Shown one piece after another: positions 24,273 to 33,041 of a stretch of 64,000 nucleotides of DNA. Numbering within the stretch: position 1 is the first letter of the stretch; each line of letters opens with the position of its first letter. The stretch is from an uncultured Phascolarctobacterium sp. (GTDB taxonomy: Bacteria > Bacillota > Negativicutes > Acidaminococcales > Acidaminococcaceae). The stretch spans positions 13,775 to 77,774 of the forward strand of contig UQWM01000009.1 of the NCBI GenBank assembly GCA_900544795.1, in the 5' to 3' direction. Position numbers and translations under genes: made by a program. A model generated the notes under the pieces. That model was given only the letters and a program-made list of their open reading frames with translations. It did no database searches and was not told the DNA's origin.

Positions 24273-24631
24273 GGGAGCTCCTATCTGTGAATTCAGTTAA
24301 CATACACAAATATTATACATCATAAAAAGATAGCGTGCCAAGAAAAATCGTGAATTTTGTATACATTCTGCTTCGAACGGAATATTGTCTTTTGTATACG
24401 GAACAAATGACAAAAAGATCAAAAAATACAAAATAGCAGAGCAAATTATTCGTTTTTTGTACGGATTTTCAAAAAAAGAGTTGACAAAAGTGTGAAAAAG
24501 TATTTATAATTGTGAGCAGATAGTTACAAACGTAGCGTTGCCAAAGTAAGACACTGTTGCGAGGGGAACAGCAACGGCTGCTGCATAGAAGTAACCAATT
24601 ATATCATTAAAAGGAAAAGGGGAAAGAAGAA
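24273..24631 (+). promoter_or_regulatory. liv operon promoter and structured leader
   Basis: TTGACA (24481-24486), 18 bases, TATAAT (24505-24510) form a strong promoter. The roughly 115-base leader can pair GCAACG (24571-24576) with either CGTTGC (24536-24541) or GTTGC (24556-24560), and GTTAC (24523-24527) with GTAAC (24591-24595), so alternative folds are possible. No typical terminator T tract is present. The region 24273-24480 is AT-rich with nothing I can name. Confidence 0.7.
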
Positions 24632-25810
24632 ATGAAAACCTGGAGAAAAGTTGCCAGTGCTGCTTTAGCAGCTATGGTATTCGCTTCACTGACCGCAGGT
24701 TGCGGCGGAGACAAAAAGAAAGAAGCTGCTAACACCAATGAGATCGTAGTAGGTGCAAGCTTTGAGCTGACCGGCAATGTCGCCAACTACGGTAAATCTA
24801 CTTTGTCGGGCTTGAAAATGGCCTTTGACGAAGTTAACAAAGCCGGCGGTATCGACGGCAAAAAACTGCGTATCGTGGAAAGCGATAACAAGTCTGAGCC
24901 TTCCGAGGCAGGTAACTCTGTTACCAAGCTCGTAACCCAGGATAAAGTAGTTGCGGTCATTGGCCCTGCTACCAGCGGCTGCGTTGCTGCTTCCACTCCT
25001 ATCACTACTGCGAACAAGATCCCTTTGATCGCACCCTGTGCTACGGCGCCTAACATCACTGTTGAGAACGGTAAGGTCAAAGAATTTGTCTTCCGTTCCT
25101 GCTTCATCGACCCGTTCCAGGGCCGCGTAATGGCAGAGTTTGCTGATAAAAACCTGCATGTCAAAAACGTAGCGATTTTGTATGACGCTTCCAGTGACTA
25201 TTCCAAAGGTTTGGCAGAAGTATTCACCACGACTATGGAAGGCAAAGGCGGTAAGATCGTTGCCAAAGAAGCTTTCCTGGCAAAAGATCTGGATTTCAAA
25301 TCTGCTTTGACTAAAATCAAATCTACTAATCCGGAAGCCATCTATATTCCTGGTTACTATGAAGAAGTTGCCAAGATCATCAAACAAACCCGTGAATTGG
25401 GTATGGATGTACCGCTCTTAGGCTGCGACGGCTGGGACAGCCCGAAGCTTGTTGAGATCGGCGGCCCTGCTGCTTTGAACAACACTTATTTCTCCAGCGC
25501 TTATTCCGCAGAGGATAAAGAGCCTTCCGTACAAAAATTCATCGCCGGTTACAAAGCTATGTATAACAAAGAACCTGACGTTTTCTGTATGCAGGGCTAC
25601 AATGCCGGTTTGATCCTGGCTGACTCCATCAAACGCGCAGGCGGCGCTTCTGACGGTACTAAACTTGCTGCCGCTATTGCTGCTACCAAAGACCTGCCCG
25701 TTGCCAGCGGCAAGCTGACTTATGATGCTGACCACAATCCGATCACCAGCGCGATCATCATCGAGCTGAAAGACGGTGTACAGTCCTTTAAAGAAAAAAT
25801 CTCGCTGTAA
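24632..25810 (+). CDS. livK: Branched-chain amino acid ABC transporter binding lipoprotein (copy 1)
   Basis: Type I periplasmic-binding-fold receptor that delivers leucine/isoleucine/valine or related ligands to LivHMGF. It has 392 aa with a signal peptide ending in lipobox LTAGC (Cys24) and the fold start IVVGASFELTGNVANYGKSTLSGLKMAFDEVNKAGGIDGKKL. Its sequence closely follows the second LivK at 25959, indicating a tandem duplication with divergence. First gene of the liv operon. Confidence 0.93.
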   Translation: MKTWRKVASAALAAMVFASLTAGCGGDKKKEAANTNEIVVGASFELTGNVANYGKSTLSGLKMAFDEVNKAGGIDGKKLRIVESDNKSEPSEAGNSVTKLVTQDKVVAVIGPATSGCVAASTPITTANKIPLIAPCATAPNITVENGKVKEFVFRSCFIDPFQGRVMAEFADKNLHVKNVAILYDASSDYSKGLAEVFTTTMEGKGGKIVAKEAFLAKDLDFKSALTKIKSTNPEAIYIPGYYEEVAKIIKQTRELGMDVPLLGCDGWDSPKLVEIGGPAALNNTYFSSAYSAEDKEPSVQKFIAGYKAMYNKEPDVFCMQGYNAGLILADSIKRAGGASDGTKLAAAIAATKDLPVASGKLTYDADHNPITSAIIIELKDGVQSFKEKISL

Positions 25811-25896
25811 TAGTGCAGTAAAGCTGTTTTGTAAACTAAATATATAAAAAAGATAAGATCAGTAGAAACCATTGTTTTTTAGATGTTTTTTGGTCC

Positions 25897-25914
25897 GCGC
25901 GGCTTTGGCCGCGC
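25897..25914 (+). other. GC-rich hairpin between the two livK genes
   Basis: Seven-bp stem GCGCGGC / GCCGCGC with loop TTTG in an otherwise AT-rich gap; no T tract follows. Probably a transcript-stabilising or partially attenuating hairpin that raises the first binding protein relative to downstream genes. Confidence 0.55.
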
Positions 25915-25958
25915 AGGATTAAATATATTTTGAGGTTTTCATCAGAGGGGGAAAAACA

Positions 25959-27131
25959 ATGAAAAAAGTTACTAAGGTATTCTCAGTAATGGTAGCAAGT
26001 GTGGCTTTAGCAGCTATGCTTAGTGGCTGTGGCGGCGATAAAAAAGCTGCTGGCGATACCATCAAGGTTGGCGGCAATCTGGAAATGACCGGCGGCAGTG
26101 CCAGCTTTGGTATTTCTGCTAAAAACGGTATTGAACTGGCTTTTAAAGACATCAATGCCAAAGGCGGCGTCAATGGCAAAAAGTTGGAGCTGGTAGTTGC
26201 GGATAATAAATCCGAAGCGGCCGAAGCGACCAACGCCATGCAAAAGCTCGTTTCTCAGGATAAGGTCGTAGCCGTTATCGGCCCCAACCTTTCTTCCGCT
26301 ACTATTGCGGCCAGTGCGATCAACAATGGCAGCAAAGTGCTGGATATCGCACCGATGGCTACTAATCCTAACGTTACCGTGGACCCGGCGACAGGCAAGA
26401 CTAAAGATTATAATTTCCGCGCCTGCTTCATCGATCCGTTCCAGGGCACCGTTATGGCCAACTTTGCTAAAAATGATTTAAAAGCAACAAAAGCAGCGAT
26501 CCTTATCGATAATTCTTCTGACTATGCTAAAGGCTTGGCGGCGTTCTTTAAAGAAAACTTTGAAAAGAACGGCGGTACTGTTGTGGCTGAAGAATCATAT
26601 CTGCAAAAGGATACCGATTTTAAAGCTACTTTGACTAAAATCAAAGCTGCAGCTCCCGATATTCTTTATGTTCCCGGTTATTACCAGGAAGTCGGCATGG
26701 TCGTGAAACAGGGCCGTGAAATGGGCCTTGAGATCCCGATGGCCGGCGGAGACGGCTGGGACAGCGCCAAATTGCCTGAAATCGCAGGCAAGGCAGCACT
26801 CAATAATACTTACTTCTCCAGCTTGTATTCTCCTGACGATGATTCCGCTTTGAACAAAGCTTTTGTCAGCGAATATGAAAAAGCTTACAAAGTAAAACCC
26901 GACGTTTTCGCAGCGCTTTCTTATGACTCCGCTTTGCTGGTCGCTGAAGCGATCAAAAACGCAGGCGATGCTGATCCGGTAAAGGTGGCCCAGGCTATGG
27001 CTAAAATAAATGGCTTCCAGGGTGTATCCGGTACCGTAACCTTTGACGCGCAGCATAACCCGGTTAAGAGTGCTGTAATCATCGAACATATCGATGGCGC
27101 TCAAACCTTCAGGACAAAAATCAATCCTTGA
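25959..27131 (+). CDS. livK: Branched-chain amino acid ABC transporter binding lipoprotein (copy 2)
   Basis: A 390-aa paralogue of the upstream LivK, with lipobox LSGC (Cys24), the same ACFIDPFQGTVMANFA core and C-terminal SGTVTFDAQHNPVKSAVIIEH. AGAGGGGG precedes the ATG. Two receptors for one permease suggest different ligand specificities; specificity cannot be read here. Confidence 0.93.
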   Translation: MKKVTKVFSVMVASVALAAMLSGCGGDKKAAGDTIKVGGNLEMTGGSASFGISAKNGIELAFKDINAKGGVNGKKLELVVADNKSEAAEATNAMQKLVSQDKVVAVIGPNLSSATIAASAINNGSKVLDIAPMATNPNVTVDPATGKTKDYNFRACFIDPFQGTVMANFAKNDLKATKAAILIDNSSDYAKGLAAFFKENFEKNGGTVVAEESYLQKDTDFKATLTKIKAAAPDILYVPGYYQEVGMVVKQGREMGLEIPMAGGDGWDSAKLPEIAGKAALNNTYFSSLYSPDDDSALNKAFVSEYEKAYKVKPDVFAALSYDSALLVAEAIKNAGDADPVKVAQAMAKINGFQGVSGTVTFDAQHNPVKSAVIIEHIDGAQTFRTKINP

Positions 27132-27153
27132 TAAAAATCCACAATTAATTTTT

Positions 27154-27192
27154 GCAATGGTGCGGGCTGTGGTGTTACCACAGCCTCATTGC
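27154..27192 (+). other. Strong hairpin between livK copy 2 and livH
   Basis: Inner stem GGCTGTGGT / ACCACAGCC with a 3-base loop, nested in GCAATG / CATTGC. It ends 29 bases before the livH ribosome-binding site. There is no T tract, so it more likely protects the livK mRNA 3' end than terminates fully. Confidence 0.65.
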
Positions 27193-27224
27193 GTTTAATC
27201 CACGAGATCAGGAGGACAGGAATT

Positions 27225-28121
27225 ATGGACATGGGTTCCTTTTTGCAACAGTTTGCCCAACAGCTTATCAACGGCATTTCGCTGGGCAGTATTTATGCGC
27301 TGGTAGCATTGGGCTATACGATGATCTATGGTATCATCAAGCTCATTAATTTTGCTCACGGCGATATTTACATGCTGGGTGCTTATTTCGGCTTCGTAGC
27401 CACCACTATGCTTGGTTTTTCTTTTATTCCGGCTATTCTTTTTTCGATGGCTTGTGCTGCTTTGGCAGGTATTATTATTGAACGTGTGGCCTATCGGCCT
27501 ATGCGTAACGCGCCCCGAATCGCAATCTTGATCACAGCTATCGGTGTATCGTTCTTTTTGGAATACAGTATGATTTTGATCGCGACGCCGCAGCCCCGTA
27601 CTTTCCCGGCTGTTTTTGAGGCAACGATCTATCATCTTGGGCCTTTGGTCGTCAATAGCCAGCAGGTAGTTATTTTGATCTGCGCGCTGATTTTGATGGC
27701 TGTGCTGACTTACATTGTACAAAACACCAAAGCGGGCAAAGCGATGCGGGCCGTTTCTTTCGACGCCGACGCAGCCCGTCTGATGGGTATCAATATCGAC
27801 CGCGTTATTTCCATGACCTTTGCCCTGGGCTCTGCCCTGGCAGCTGCCGGCGGCGTGCTGGTAGGCATCTACTATAATTCTATCGACCCGCTGATGGGCA
27901 TGGTCCCCGGTATCAAGGCTTTCGTCGCCGCAGTACTCGGCGGTATCGGCATCATCCCCGGCGCGATGCTGGGCGGCTTGATTTTGGGCGTGGTAGAAGC
28001 AATGGTCAGCGGTTTCTTTTCTTCGACCTTCCGCGATGCTGCGGCATTCGCTATCCTGATCCTCATTTTGCTTTATAAACCGGCTGGTTTGCTGGGCAAA
28101 AATGTGCGTGAGAAAGTGTAG
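27225..28121 (+). CDS. livH: Branched-chain amino acid ABC permease LivH
   Basis: Membrane permease of the liv importer, 298 aa with about eight membrane helices. It starts MDMGSFLQQFAQQLINGISLGSIYALVALGYTMIYGIIKLINFAHGD, the typical LivH entry, and carries GGIGIIPGAMLGGLILGVVE near the end. ATG 27225 follows GGAGG; the longer frame from 27189 has no site. It directly precedes livM. Confidence 0.95.
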   Translation: MDMGSFLQQFAQQLINGISLGSIYALVALGYTMIYGIIKLINFAHGDIYMLGAYFGFVATTMLGFSFIPAILFSMACAALAGIIIERVAYRPMRNAPRIAILITAIGVSFFLEYSMILIATPQPRTFPAVFEATIYHLGPLVVNSQQVVILICALILMAVLTYIVQNTKAGKAMRAVSFDADAARLMGINIDRVISMTFALGSALAAAGGVLVGIYYNSIDPLMGMVPGIKAFVAAVLGGIGIIPGAMLGGLILGVVEAMVSGFFSSTFRDAAAFAILILILLYKPAGLLGKNVREKV

Positions 28122-28130
28122 GTGAGAGCT

Positions 28131-29090
28131 ATGAATGCCATGAGAAAAAAAGATCTACTGACGTTAGTAGCCTGTGCCGTACTTTTTGCGCTGGTTGAGG
28201 GGATGCTGCTGGAAGAGATCATCGGCCCCTTTTGGGAATTGAATATCATTTTGATCTGCATCAATATCATCCTGTCGGTCAGCCTGAACCTGATCAACGG
28301 TTATACAGGCCAGTTTTCTATCGGCCATGCAGGCTTTCTGGCGGTAGGCGCTTATACGGGCGCTATCGTGACTGTCAAGCTGGGTATGCCCTATGAGCTG
28401 GCATTGGTAGTCGGCACTATTTCTGCAGGCTTCCTGGGCTTTCTCATCGGTCTGCCGACGTTGCGGCTGAATGGTGACTATCTGGCTATCGCGACGCTTG
28501 GCTTAGGCGAGATCATCCGTATCTGCATCTTGAATATAGACTATGTAGGCGGTGCTTCCGGATTGATGGGCATTCCCCGTTTTACCAACTTCGCCTGGGT
28601 CTTCTGGATCATGATCTTCGTGATCTTCTTTATCAAAAACTTTAAGAACTCGGCTCCGGGCCGCTGCTGTCTGGCGATCCGCGAAAACGAGATCGCTGCC
28701 GATACCATGGGTATCGACACCACTAAATACAAAGTAATGGCGTTTACCCTGGGCGCTGCTTTTGCAGGCACCGCAGGCGTATTGTTTGCCCATTATTTTT
28801 ACATTGCCCATCCGGCGTCTTTCACCTTCATGCGTTCTTTTGATATTTTGACCATGGTAGTTTTAGGTGGACTGGGTTCTATGACTGGCGCGATCACAGG
28901 CGCTGTACTTTTAACTTTTATTTCTGCCTATCTGGCAGAATACCCCGAATGGCGTATGATCATTTACTCGCTGACGTTGATAGTGTTGATGCTGCGCCGT
29001 CCGCAGGGCTTGTTTGGCAGTAAGGAATTGAGCTTGAAAATGTTTGGATTTGGAGGTGGCAAAGGTGGACGCACTGCTGAAAGTAAATGA
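28131..29090 (+). CDS. livM: Branched-chain amino acid ABC permease LivM
   Basis: Second permease, 319 aa from ATG 28131 (AGGTGAG five bases upstream; the GTG at 28122 lies within it). Characteristic LNLINGYTGQFSIGHAGFLAVGAY and GGLGSMTGAITGAVLLT. Its 3' end overlaps the livG start by 26 bases. Confidence 0.95.
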   Translation: MNAMRKKDLLTLVACAVLFALVEGMLLEEIIGPFWELNIILICINIILSVSLNLINGYTGQFSIGHAGFLAVGAYTGAIVTVKLGMPYELALVVGTISAGFLGFLIGLPTLRLNGDYLAIATLGLGEIIRICILNIDYVGGASGLMGIPRFTNFAWVFWIMIFVIFFIKNFKNSAPGRCCLAIRENEIAADTMGIDTTKYKVMAFTLGAAFAGTAGVLFAHYFYIAHPASFTFMRSFDILTMVVLGGLGSMTGAITGAVLLTFISAYLAEYPEWRMIIYSLTLIVLMLRRPQGLFGSKELSLKMFGFGGGKGGRTAESK

Positions 29091-29835
29091 TATTTCCATG
29101 GTCTTTGGCGGTCTGCGCGCTGTCTCCAATGTTTCGCTGGAAATCAATCAGGGTGAACTGATCGGCCTGATCGGGCCTAACGGCGCCGGTAAGACCACGG
29201 CTTTTAATATGATCACCGGTGTTTACACACCGACCGAAGGCGAGATCATCTTCGACGGCGTGAAAACCAGCGGTAAAAAATCTTATCAGGTCACCCAGCT
29301 GGGCATGGCCAGAACTTTCCAGAATATCCGTTTATTCTCGGAATTATCGGTTATCGACAATGTTAAGATCGCCTATAACATGCACGTTAAATACAACTTG
29401 GGCGAAGCAATCGCCCGTGTGGGCCGTTATTTCAGCGAAGAAGACGAGATCACGCAGAAAGCCTTAGAGCTGCTGAAGATATTTAAACTGGAAGACAAGG
29501 CTTACGAAACGGCTAAGAACCTGCCTTACGGCGAGCAGCGCCGTCTGGAGATCGCCCGGGCTTTGGCAACAGAGCCGAAACTGCTGCTGCTGGACGAACC
29601 GGCGGCTGGTATGAATCCGCAGGAAACCAAAGAACTGATGGAAATGATCCGTTGGATCCGCGATAAATTCGCCTTGTCGATCCTTTTGATCGAGCATGAT
29701 ATGGGCCTGGTCATGGGTGTCTGCGAGCGTATCTATGTTTTGGAATACGGCTTCTGTATCGCCAGCGGTACGCCGGATGAGATCAAGAACAATAAGCGTG
29801 TTATCGAAGCATACTTGGGCGAGGAGGTATCCTGA
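29065..29835 (+). CDS. livG: Branched-chain amino acid ABC ATPase LivG
   Basis: ATPase of 256 aa with Walker A GPNGAGKTT, the LivG-type FQNIRLFSELSVIDN, signature LPYGEQRRLEIARAL and Walker B LLLLDEPAAGMNP. GTG 29065 is the probable start because GGAGG lies 8 bases upstream and the family N-terminus ALLKVNDISMVFGGLRA follows. It ends at TGATG, sharing a base with livF. Confidence 0.95.
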   Translation: MDALLKVNDISMVFGGLRAVSNVSLEINQGELIGLIGPNGAGKTTAFNMITGVYTPTEGEIIFDGVKTSGKKSYQVTQLGMARTFQNIRLFSELSVIDNVKIAYNMHVKYNLGEAIARVGRYFSEEDEITQKALELLKIFKLEDKAYETAKNLPYGEQRRLEIARALATEPKLLLLDEPAAGMNPQETKELMEMIRWIRDKFALSILLIEHDMGLVMGVCERIYVLEYGFCIASGTPDEIKNNKRVIEAYLGEEVS

Positions 29836-30539
29836 TGTTAAAGGTAAACAATATCGACGTCTATTATGGTGCCATTCACGCAATTAAAGATATCAGCATC
29901 GAAGTGCCCAAAGGCGAGATCGTAACGCTGGTCGGCTCTAACGGCGCCGGCAAAAGCACGACGCTGCGCACTATTTCCGGCCTGATGAAGCCGAAAACAG
30001 GTACGATACTTTTTGAAGATAAAAACATCGTTGGCGTACCGGCGCATAAGATCGTTGGCATGGGCTTATGCCAGGTTCCCGAAGGACGCCACGTTTTCGC
30101 TAATATGAGCGTTATGGAAAATCTGGAGCTGGGCGCTTATCTGCGCAGCGATAAAGACGGTATTGCCCGTGATCTGGAAGATGTTTTTAAAAAATTTCCG
30201 CGTCTTTTAGAGCGTAAAGAACAGATCTCCGGTACCCTTTCCGGCGGCGAGCAGCAAATGCTGGCCATGGGCCGTGCTTTGATGAGCCGTCCGCGCCTTT
30301 TGCTGTTGGACGAACCCTCGATGGGTTTGGCACCATTGCTTGTTAAAGAAATATTTAATATAATAAAAGAAATAAACGAGAGCGGCACTACGGTGCTTTT
30401 GGTTGAGCAAAATGCCAATATGGCTTTGTCCATTGCTGACAAGGCGTATGTATTGGAGACCGGCCGCATCGCTTTGGCAGGTACTGCGCATGAATTAGCC
30501 AGCAGTGAAGCTGTGCGCAAGGCTTATTTAGGCGGCTGA
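29835..30539 (+). CDS. livF: Branched-chain amino acid ABC ATPase LivF
   Basis: ATPase of 234 aa with Walker A GSNGAGKST, signature LSGGEQQMLAMGRAL, Walker B LLLLDEPSMGLAPLLV and the LivF-typical VPEGRHVFANMSVMENL. Translationally coupled to livG through TGATG. Completes a full Liv importer. Confidence 0.96.
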   Translation: MLKVNNIDVYYGAIHAIKDISIEVPKGEIVTLVGSNGAGKSTTLRTISGLMKPKTGTILFEDKNIVGVPAHKIVGMGLCQVPEGRHVFANMSVMENLELGAYLRSDKDGIARDLEDVFKKFPRLLERKEQISGTLSGGEQQMLAMGRALMSRPRLLLLDEPSMGLAPLLVKEIFNIIKEINESGTTVLLVEQNANMALSIADKAYVLETGRIALAGTAHELASSEAVRKAYLGG

Positions 30540-30563
30540 TGCCGTAAAAGGAGCGTGTTAGAA

Positions 30564-31223
30564 ATGTTAGTTAAAGATTTTATGTCAGCTAATGTAGTTA
30601 CTATTTCAGAAGACAAAAGCATGCTGGAAGCCCGTGAACTGATGAAAAGCAAGGATTTCCGGCGTATCCCCGTAGTCGATGATATCAAAAGAGTTATGGG
30701 TATCATCACCGACGGCGATATTGGCCGTACTTCTCCTTCCGATGCCAGCACTTTATCCCGTTATGAAGCCAATTATCTGCTGTCACGTTTAAAAGTACGC
30801 GACGTGATGACCCGTGATGTGATAACTGTTCGCGATAACAGCGCTATAGAAGACGTAGCTTACCTGCTTTATAAAAATAAGATCAATGCTTTGCCGGTAG
30901 TCAACGACGATAATAAGCTGTGTGGCATCATTACCGACAGCGATATTTTCCGTGCTTTCGTAAGCATCATGGGCATCGCTAAAAGCTGCACACGCATCAC
31001 CGTTGACGTTACTGATAAGGTGGGCGTTATCGCCGATATTGGCGGTATGTTCCGCGACCAGGGTATCAACATTATTTCTGTGGTCACCAAAAAGAATGAT
31101 GCCAATACTACCGAGTTGACGATCCGTGCAGATTTGTCCCAGCATGGTATGGATATTATCGAACAGATCCGCGAAGCCGGTTACGAAGTGACCGATATCA
31201 GTACGGTCAAAGGCATCGAATAA
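30564..31223 (+). CDS. CBS-pair and ACT domain protein (AcuB-like)
   Basis: A 219-aa protein with two CBS domains (about 7-60 and 78-130, each starting VKDFMSANVVTIS / VRDVMTRDVITVR) and a C-terminal ACT domain (ITVDVTDKVGVIADIGGMFRDQGINIISVV). CBS pairs bind adenine nucleotides and ACT domains bind amino acids, so it may sense energy and amino-acid status for the liv system. AAAAGGAG lies 10 bases before ATG 30564. 24 bp after livF, same operon. Confidence 0.88.
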   Translation: MLVKDFMSANVVTISEDKSMLEARELMKSKDFRRIPVVDDIKRVMGIITDGDIGRTSPSDASTLSRYEANYLLSRLKVRDVMTRDVITVRDNSAIEDVAYLLYKNKINALPVVNDDNKLCGIITDSDIFRAFVSIMGIAKSCTRITVDVTDKVGVIADIGGMFRDQGINIISVVTKKNDANTTELTIRADLSQHGMDIIEQIREAGYEVTDISTVKGIE

Positions 31224-31226
31224 GCC

Positions 31227-31427
31227 ATGTTGGACGCCAAGTTCAATGTAGGTGACGTGGTGCGCATGAAAAAGGCGCATCCCTGCGGTTCTTTTGAATG
31301 GGAGATCACCCGCACGGGCATGGATTTCGGCCTGAAGTGCAAAGGCTGTGGCCATTTTGTGATGATAGCCCGCCCAAAATTCATCAAAGCAGTGAAAGCC
31401 GTGGTAACAGCGGCCCCAGAGCAGTAA
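31227..31427 (+). CDS. DUF951 family protein
   Basis: A 66-aa protein: FNVGDVVRMKKAHPCGSFEWEITRTGMDFGLKCKGCGHFVMIARPKF is the full DUF951 signature with a CxGC pair. In many Firmicutes this gene lies next to mscS and ychF near the origin; here the three are separated by 6 kb of accessory genes. Last gene before a strong terminator. Function unknown; probable nucleic-acid binding. Confidence 0.9.
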   Translation: MLDAKFNVGDVVRMKKAHPCGSFEWEITRTGMDFGLKCKGCGHFVMIARPKFIKAVKAVVTAAPEQ

Positions 31428-31435
31428 GAGAAAAT

Positions 31436-31466
31436 AAAGGCTCCGCCTCAGGCGGAGCCTTTTGTT
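31436..31466 (+). terminator. Intrinsic terminator of the liv operon
   Basis: Stem AAAGGCTCCGCC / GGCGGAGCCTTT with a three-base loop and TTTTGTTT tail, nine bases after the DUF951 stop. Confidence 0.92.
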
Positions 31467-31488
31467 TAAGAAGGGATTAGGAAAGCTA

Positions 31489-31875
31489 ATGATACAGATC
31501 AAAGCATTAGATCATCTGGTGTTGACAACGCGGGATTTTGACCGCTGCATATGGTTTTATCGTGATGTGCTGGGACTGGAGCTGGTATGCAGGGAGGGTC
31601 ATTATGCTCTGCGTTTTGGTGTTCAGAAAATCAATATTCATCGTCGGCCGGCAGAATTTTTACCGGCGGCAAAGAATATTACAGCCGGCAGTTTGGATTT
31701 CTGTCTGTTAACAGATACTGACTTGCTGGAAGTAAAGCAGCAATTAGATGAATACGGCGTTGAGATCGAGGAAGGCGTTGTAGAACGCAATGGTGCTTTG
31801 GGGAAGATGCAAAGTTTATATGTGCGTGACCCGGACGGTAATCTGGTGGAAATCAGCAAATATCAAAAACAGTAA
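31489..31875 (+). CDS. VOC family protein (glyoxalase/fosfomycin-resistance-like)
   Basis: A 128-aa single vicinal-oxygen-chelate domain: IKALDHLVLTTRDFDRCIWFYRDVLGLELV with metal ligand His9, the LRFGVQKINIH strand and the C-terminal DPDGNLVEISKY with metal-ligand Glu. ATG 31489 follows TTAGGAAAG. The complete metal-ligand set contrasts with the broken VOC gene at 14591. The substrate is unknown. Confidence 0.87.
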   Translation: MIQIKALDHLVLTTRDFDRCIWFYRDVLGLELVCREGHYALRFGVQKINIHRRPAEFLPAAKNITAGSLDFCLLTDTDLLEVKQQLDEYGVEIEEGVVERNGALGKMQSLYVRDPDGNLVEISKYQKQ

Positions 31876-31884
31876 ATATTAAAT

Positions 31885-31922
31885 CAAGCCGCTGTTTCTA
31901 AAGAAACAGCGGCTTGATTTTT
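31885..31922. terminator. Bidirectional terminator between VOC gene and ABC exporter
   Basis: A 14-bp perfect stem (CAAGCCGCTGTTTC / GAAACAGCGGCTTG) with loop TAAA, T-rich on both sides, between convergent genes. Confidence 0.9.
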
Positions 31923-31943
31923 AAAAAAATAAGGGACTGGCGG

Positions 31944-33041
31944 CTATTCCAGCCTGCTTTTAAAAGTCCAGCCGGCGATGCTCAGCGTCAGGATGGCGAT
32001 CAACGTCAGCGGCAGTAAATTCAGTGCTACATATTGCAGCTCCATATCCTTTAGCAAAACCCCTTTGGCGATAGCCAAAAAGAAGCGCAGGGGATTAAGA
32101 TAGGTAAGATACTGCAAGGCTACCGGCATACTGTCGACTGGTGAGATAAATCCGGACAATAAGACAGCTGGCATTTGAAAGGTAAAAACGCCTAAAATAG
32201 CCTGCTGCTGAGTTTTGCACAGGGATGAGATAAACAGTCCTACACCTACCAGTGCTAACAGCGCGATAAAATCGGCGGCTAAAAAAAGCAGCAGTGAACC
32301 GTTTAAAGGGAAATCAAAAAACTGGACCGAGATGCTGAGCATCAAGAGCGTAAGCGTCCAGGCCAGCAACTGGGCCGGAACGGCCTTGCCGATCAGGATC
32401 TCGGCTGAGGACAAGGGACTGACGATCAGCTGGTCGAAGGTGCCCACTTCTTTTTCCCGGGCAATAGACAGGGAGGTGAGCAAAAGTACGATCACCATGG
32501 AAAGCATAGCCATAAGTGAAACCAGCGAATAATATTTATAGTCCAGATTGATGTTGAACCAGTTGCGGGTAACGATCTCCAGCGGTGGCGTGCTTGACGC
32601 CAGTTCTTTAGTATAGCCCTGGATGATCTGGGTAGCGTAATTGCCAATGATCGAGGCGGAATTAGTTTGCCTGCCGTCGGTTATTATCTGTACGGCAGCG
32701 CCGGTCTTATTTTTGATGGCGGCAACAAAATCACCGGGTATCTCTAAAGCCGCGCTGGCTTTTTGGGTATCGATACTTTCCCGCAGCTGTTGGGGTGTAT
32801 CGATGACAGCAACGGAATTGAACCAGGGCGAATTGGCAAAATGGCTGATCAACTCGCGGGAATAGTAGCTGCGGCTGTTATCCAATACTACCATGTCGAT
32901 GTTTTTTACTTCCATCGTTACGGCGTTGGCAAAAATGATCAGTTGCAGCAGTGGCATTACGGTCACGATAAACCGGCTGCGCGGATCTTTCCAGATAGCC
33001 TTGAATTCTTTGATGATTAAGGTCAATAAACGTGTTGTCAT
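31944..33041 (-). CDS. ABC-2 type exporter permease
   Basis: A 365-aa permease of the YbhS/YhhJ family: N-terminal helix then a large extracytoplasmic loop (AVTMEVKNIDMVVLDNSRSYYSRELISHF) and five C-terminal helices with LTSLSIAREKEVGTFDQLIVSPLS. ATG 33041 has GAGG upstream and overlaps the next permease gene by four bases. The operon encodes two such permeases, a fused ATPase and an HlyD adaptor, a layout of drug or membrane-compound exporters. Confidence 0.9.
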   Translation of the reverse strand: MTTRLLTLIIKEFKAIWKDPRSRFIVTVMPLLQLIIFANAVTMEVKNIDMVVLDNSRSYYSRELISHFANSPWFNSVAVIDTPQQLRESIDTQKASAALEIPGDFVAAIKNKTGAAVQIITDGRQTNSASIIGNYATQIIQGYTKELASSTPPLEIVTRNWFNINLDYKYYSLVSLMAMLSMVIVLLLTSLSIAREKEVGTFDQLIVSPLSSAEILIGKAVPAQLLAWTLTLLMLSISVQFFDFPLNGSLLLFLAADFIALLALVGVGLFISSLCKTQQQAILGVFTFQMPAVLLSGFISPVDSMPVALQYLTYLNPLRFFLAIAKGVLLKDMELQYVALNLLPLTLIAILTLSIAGWTFKSRLE

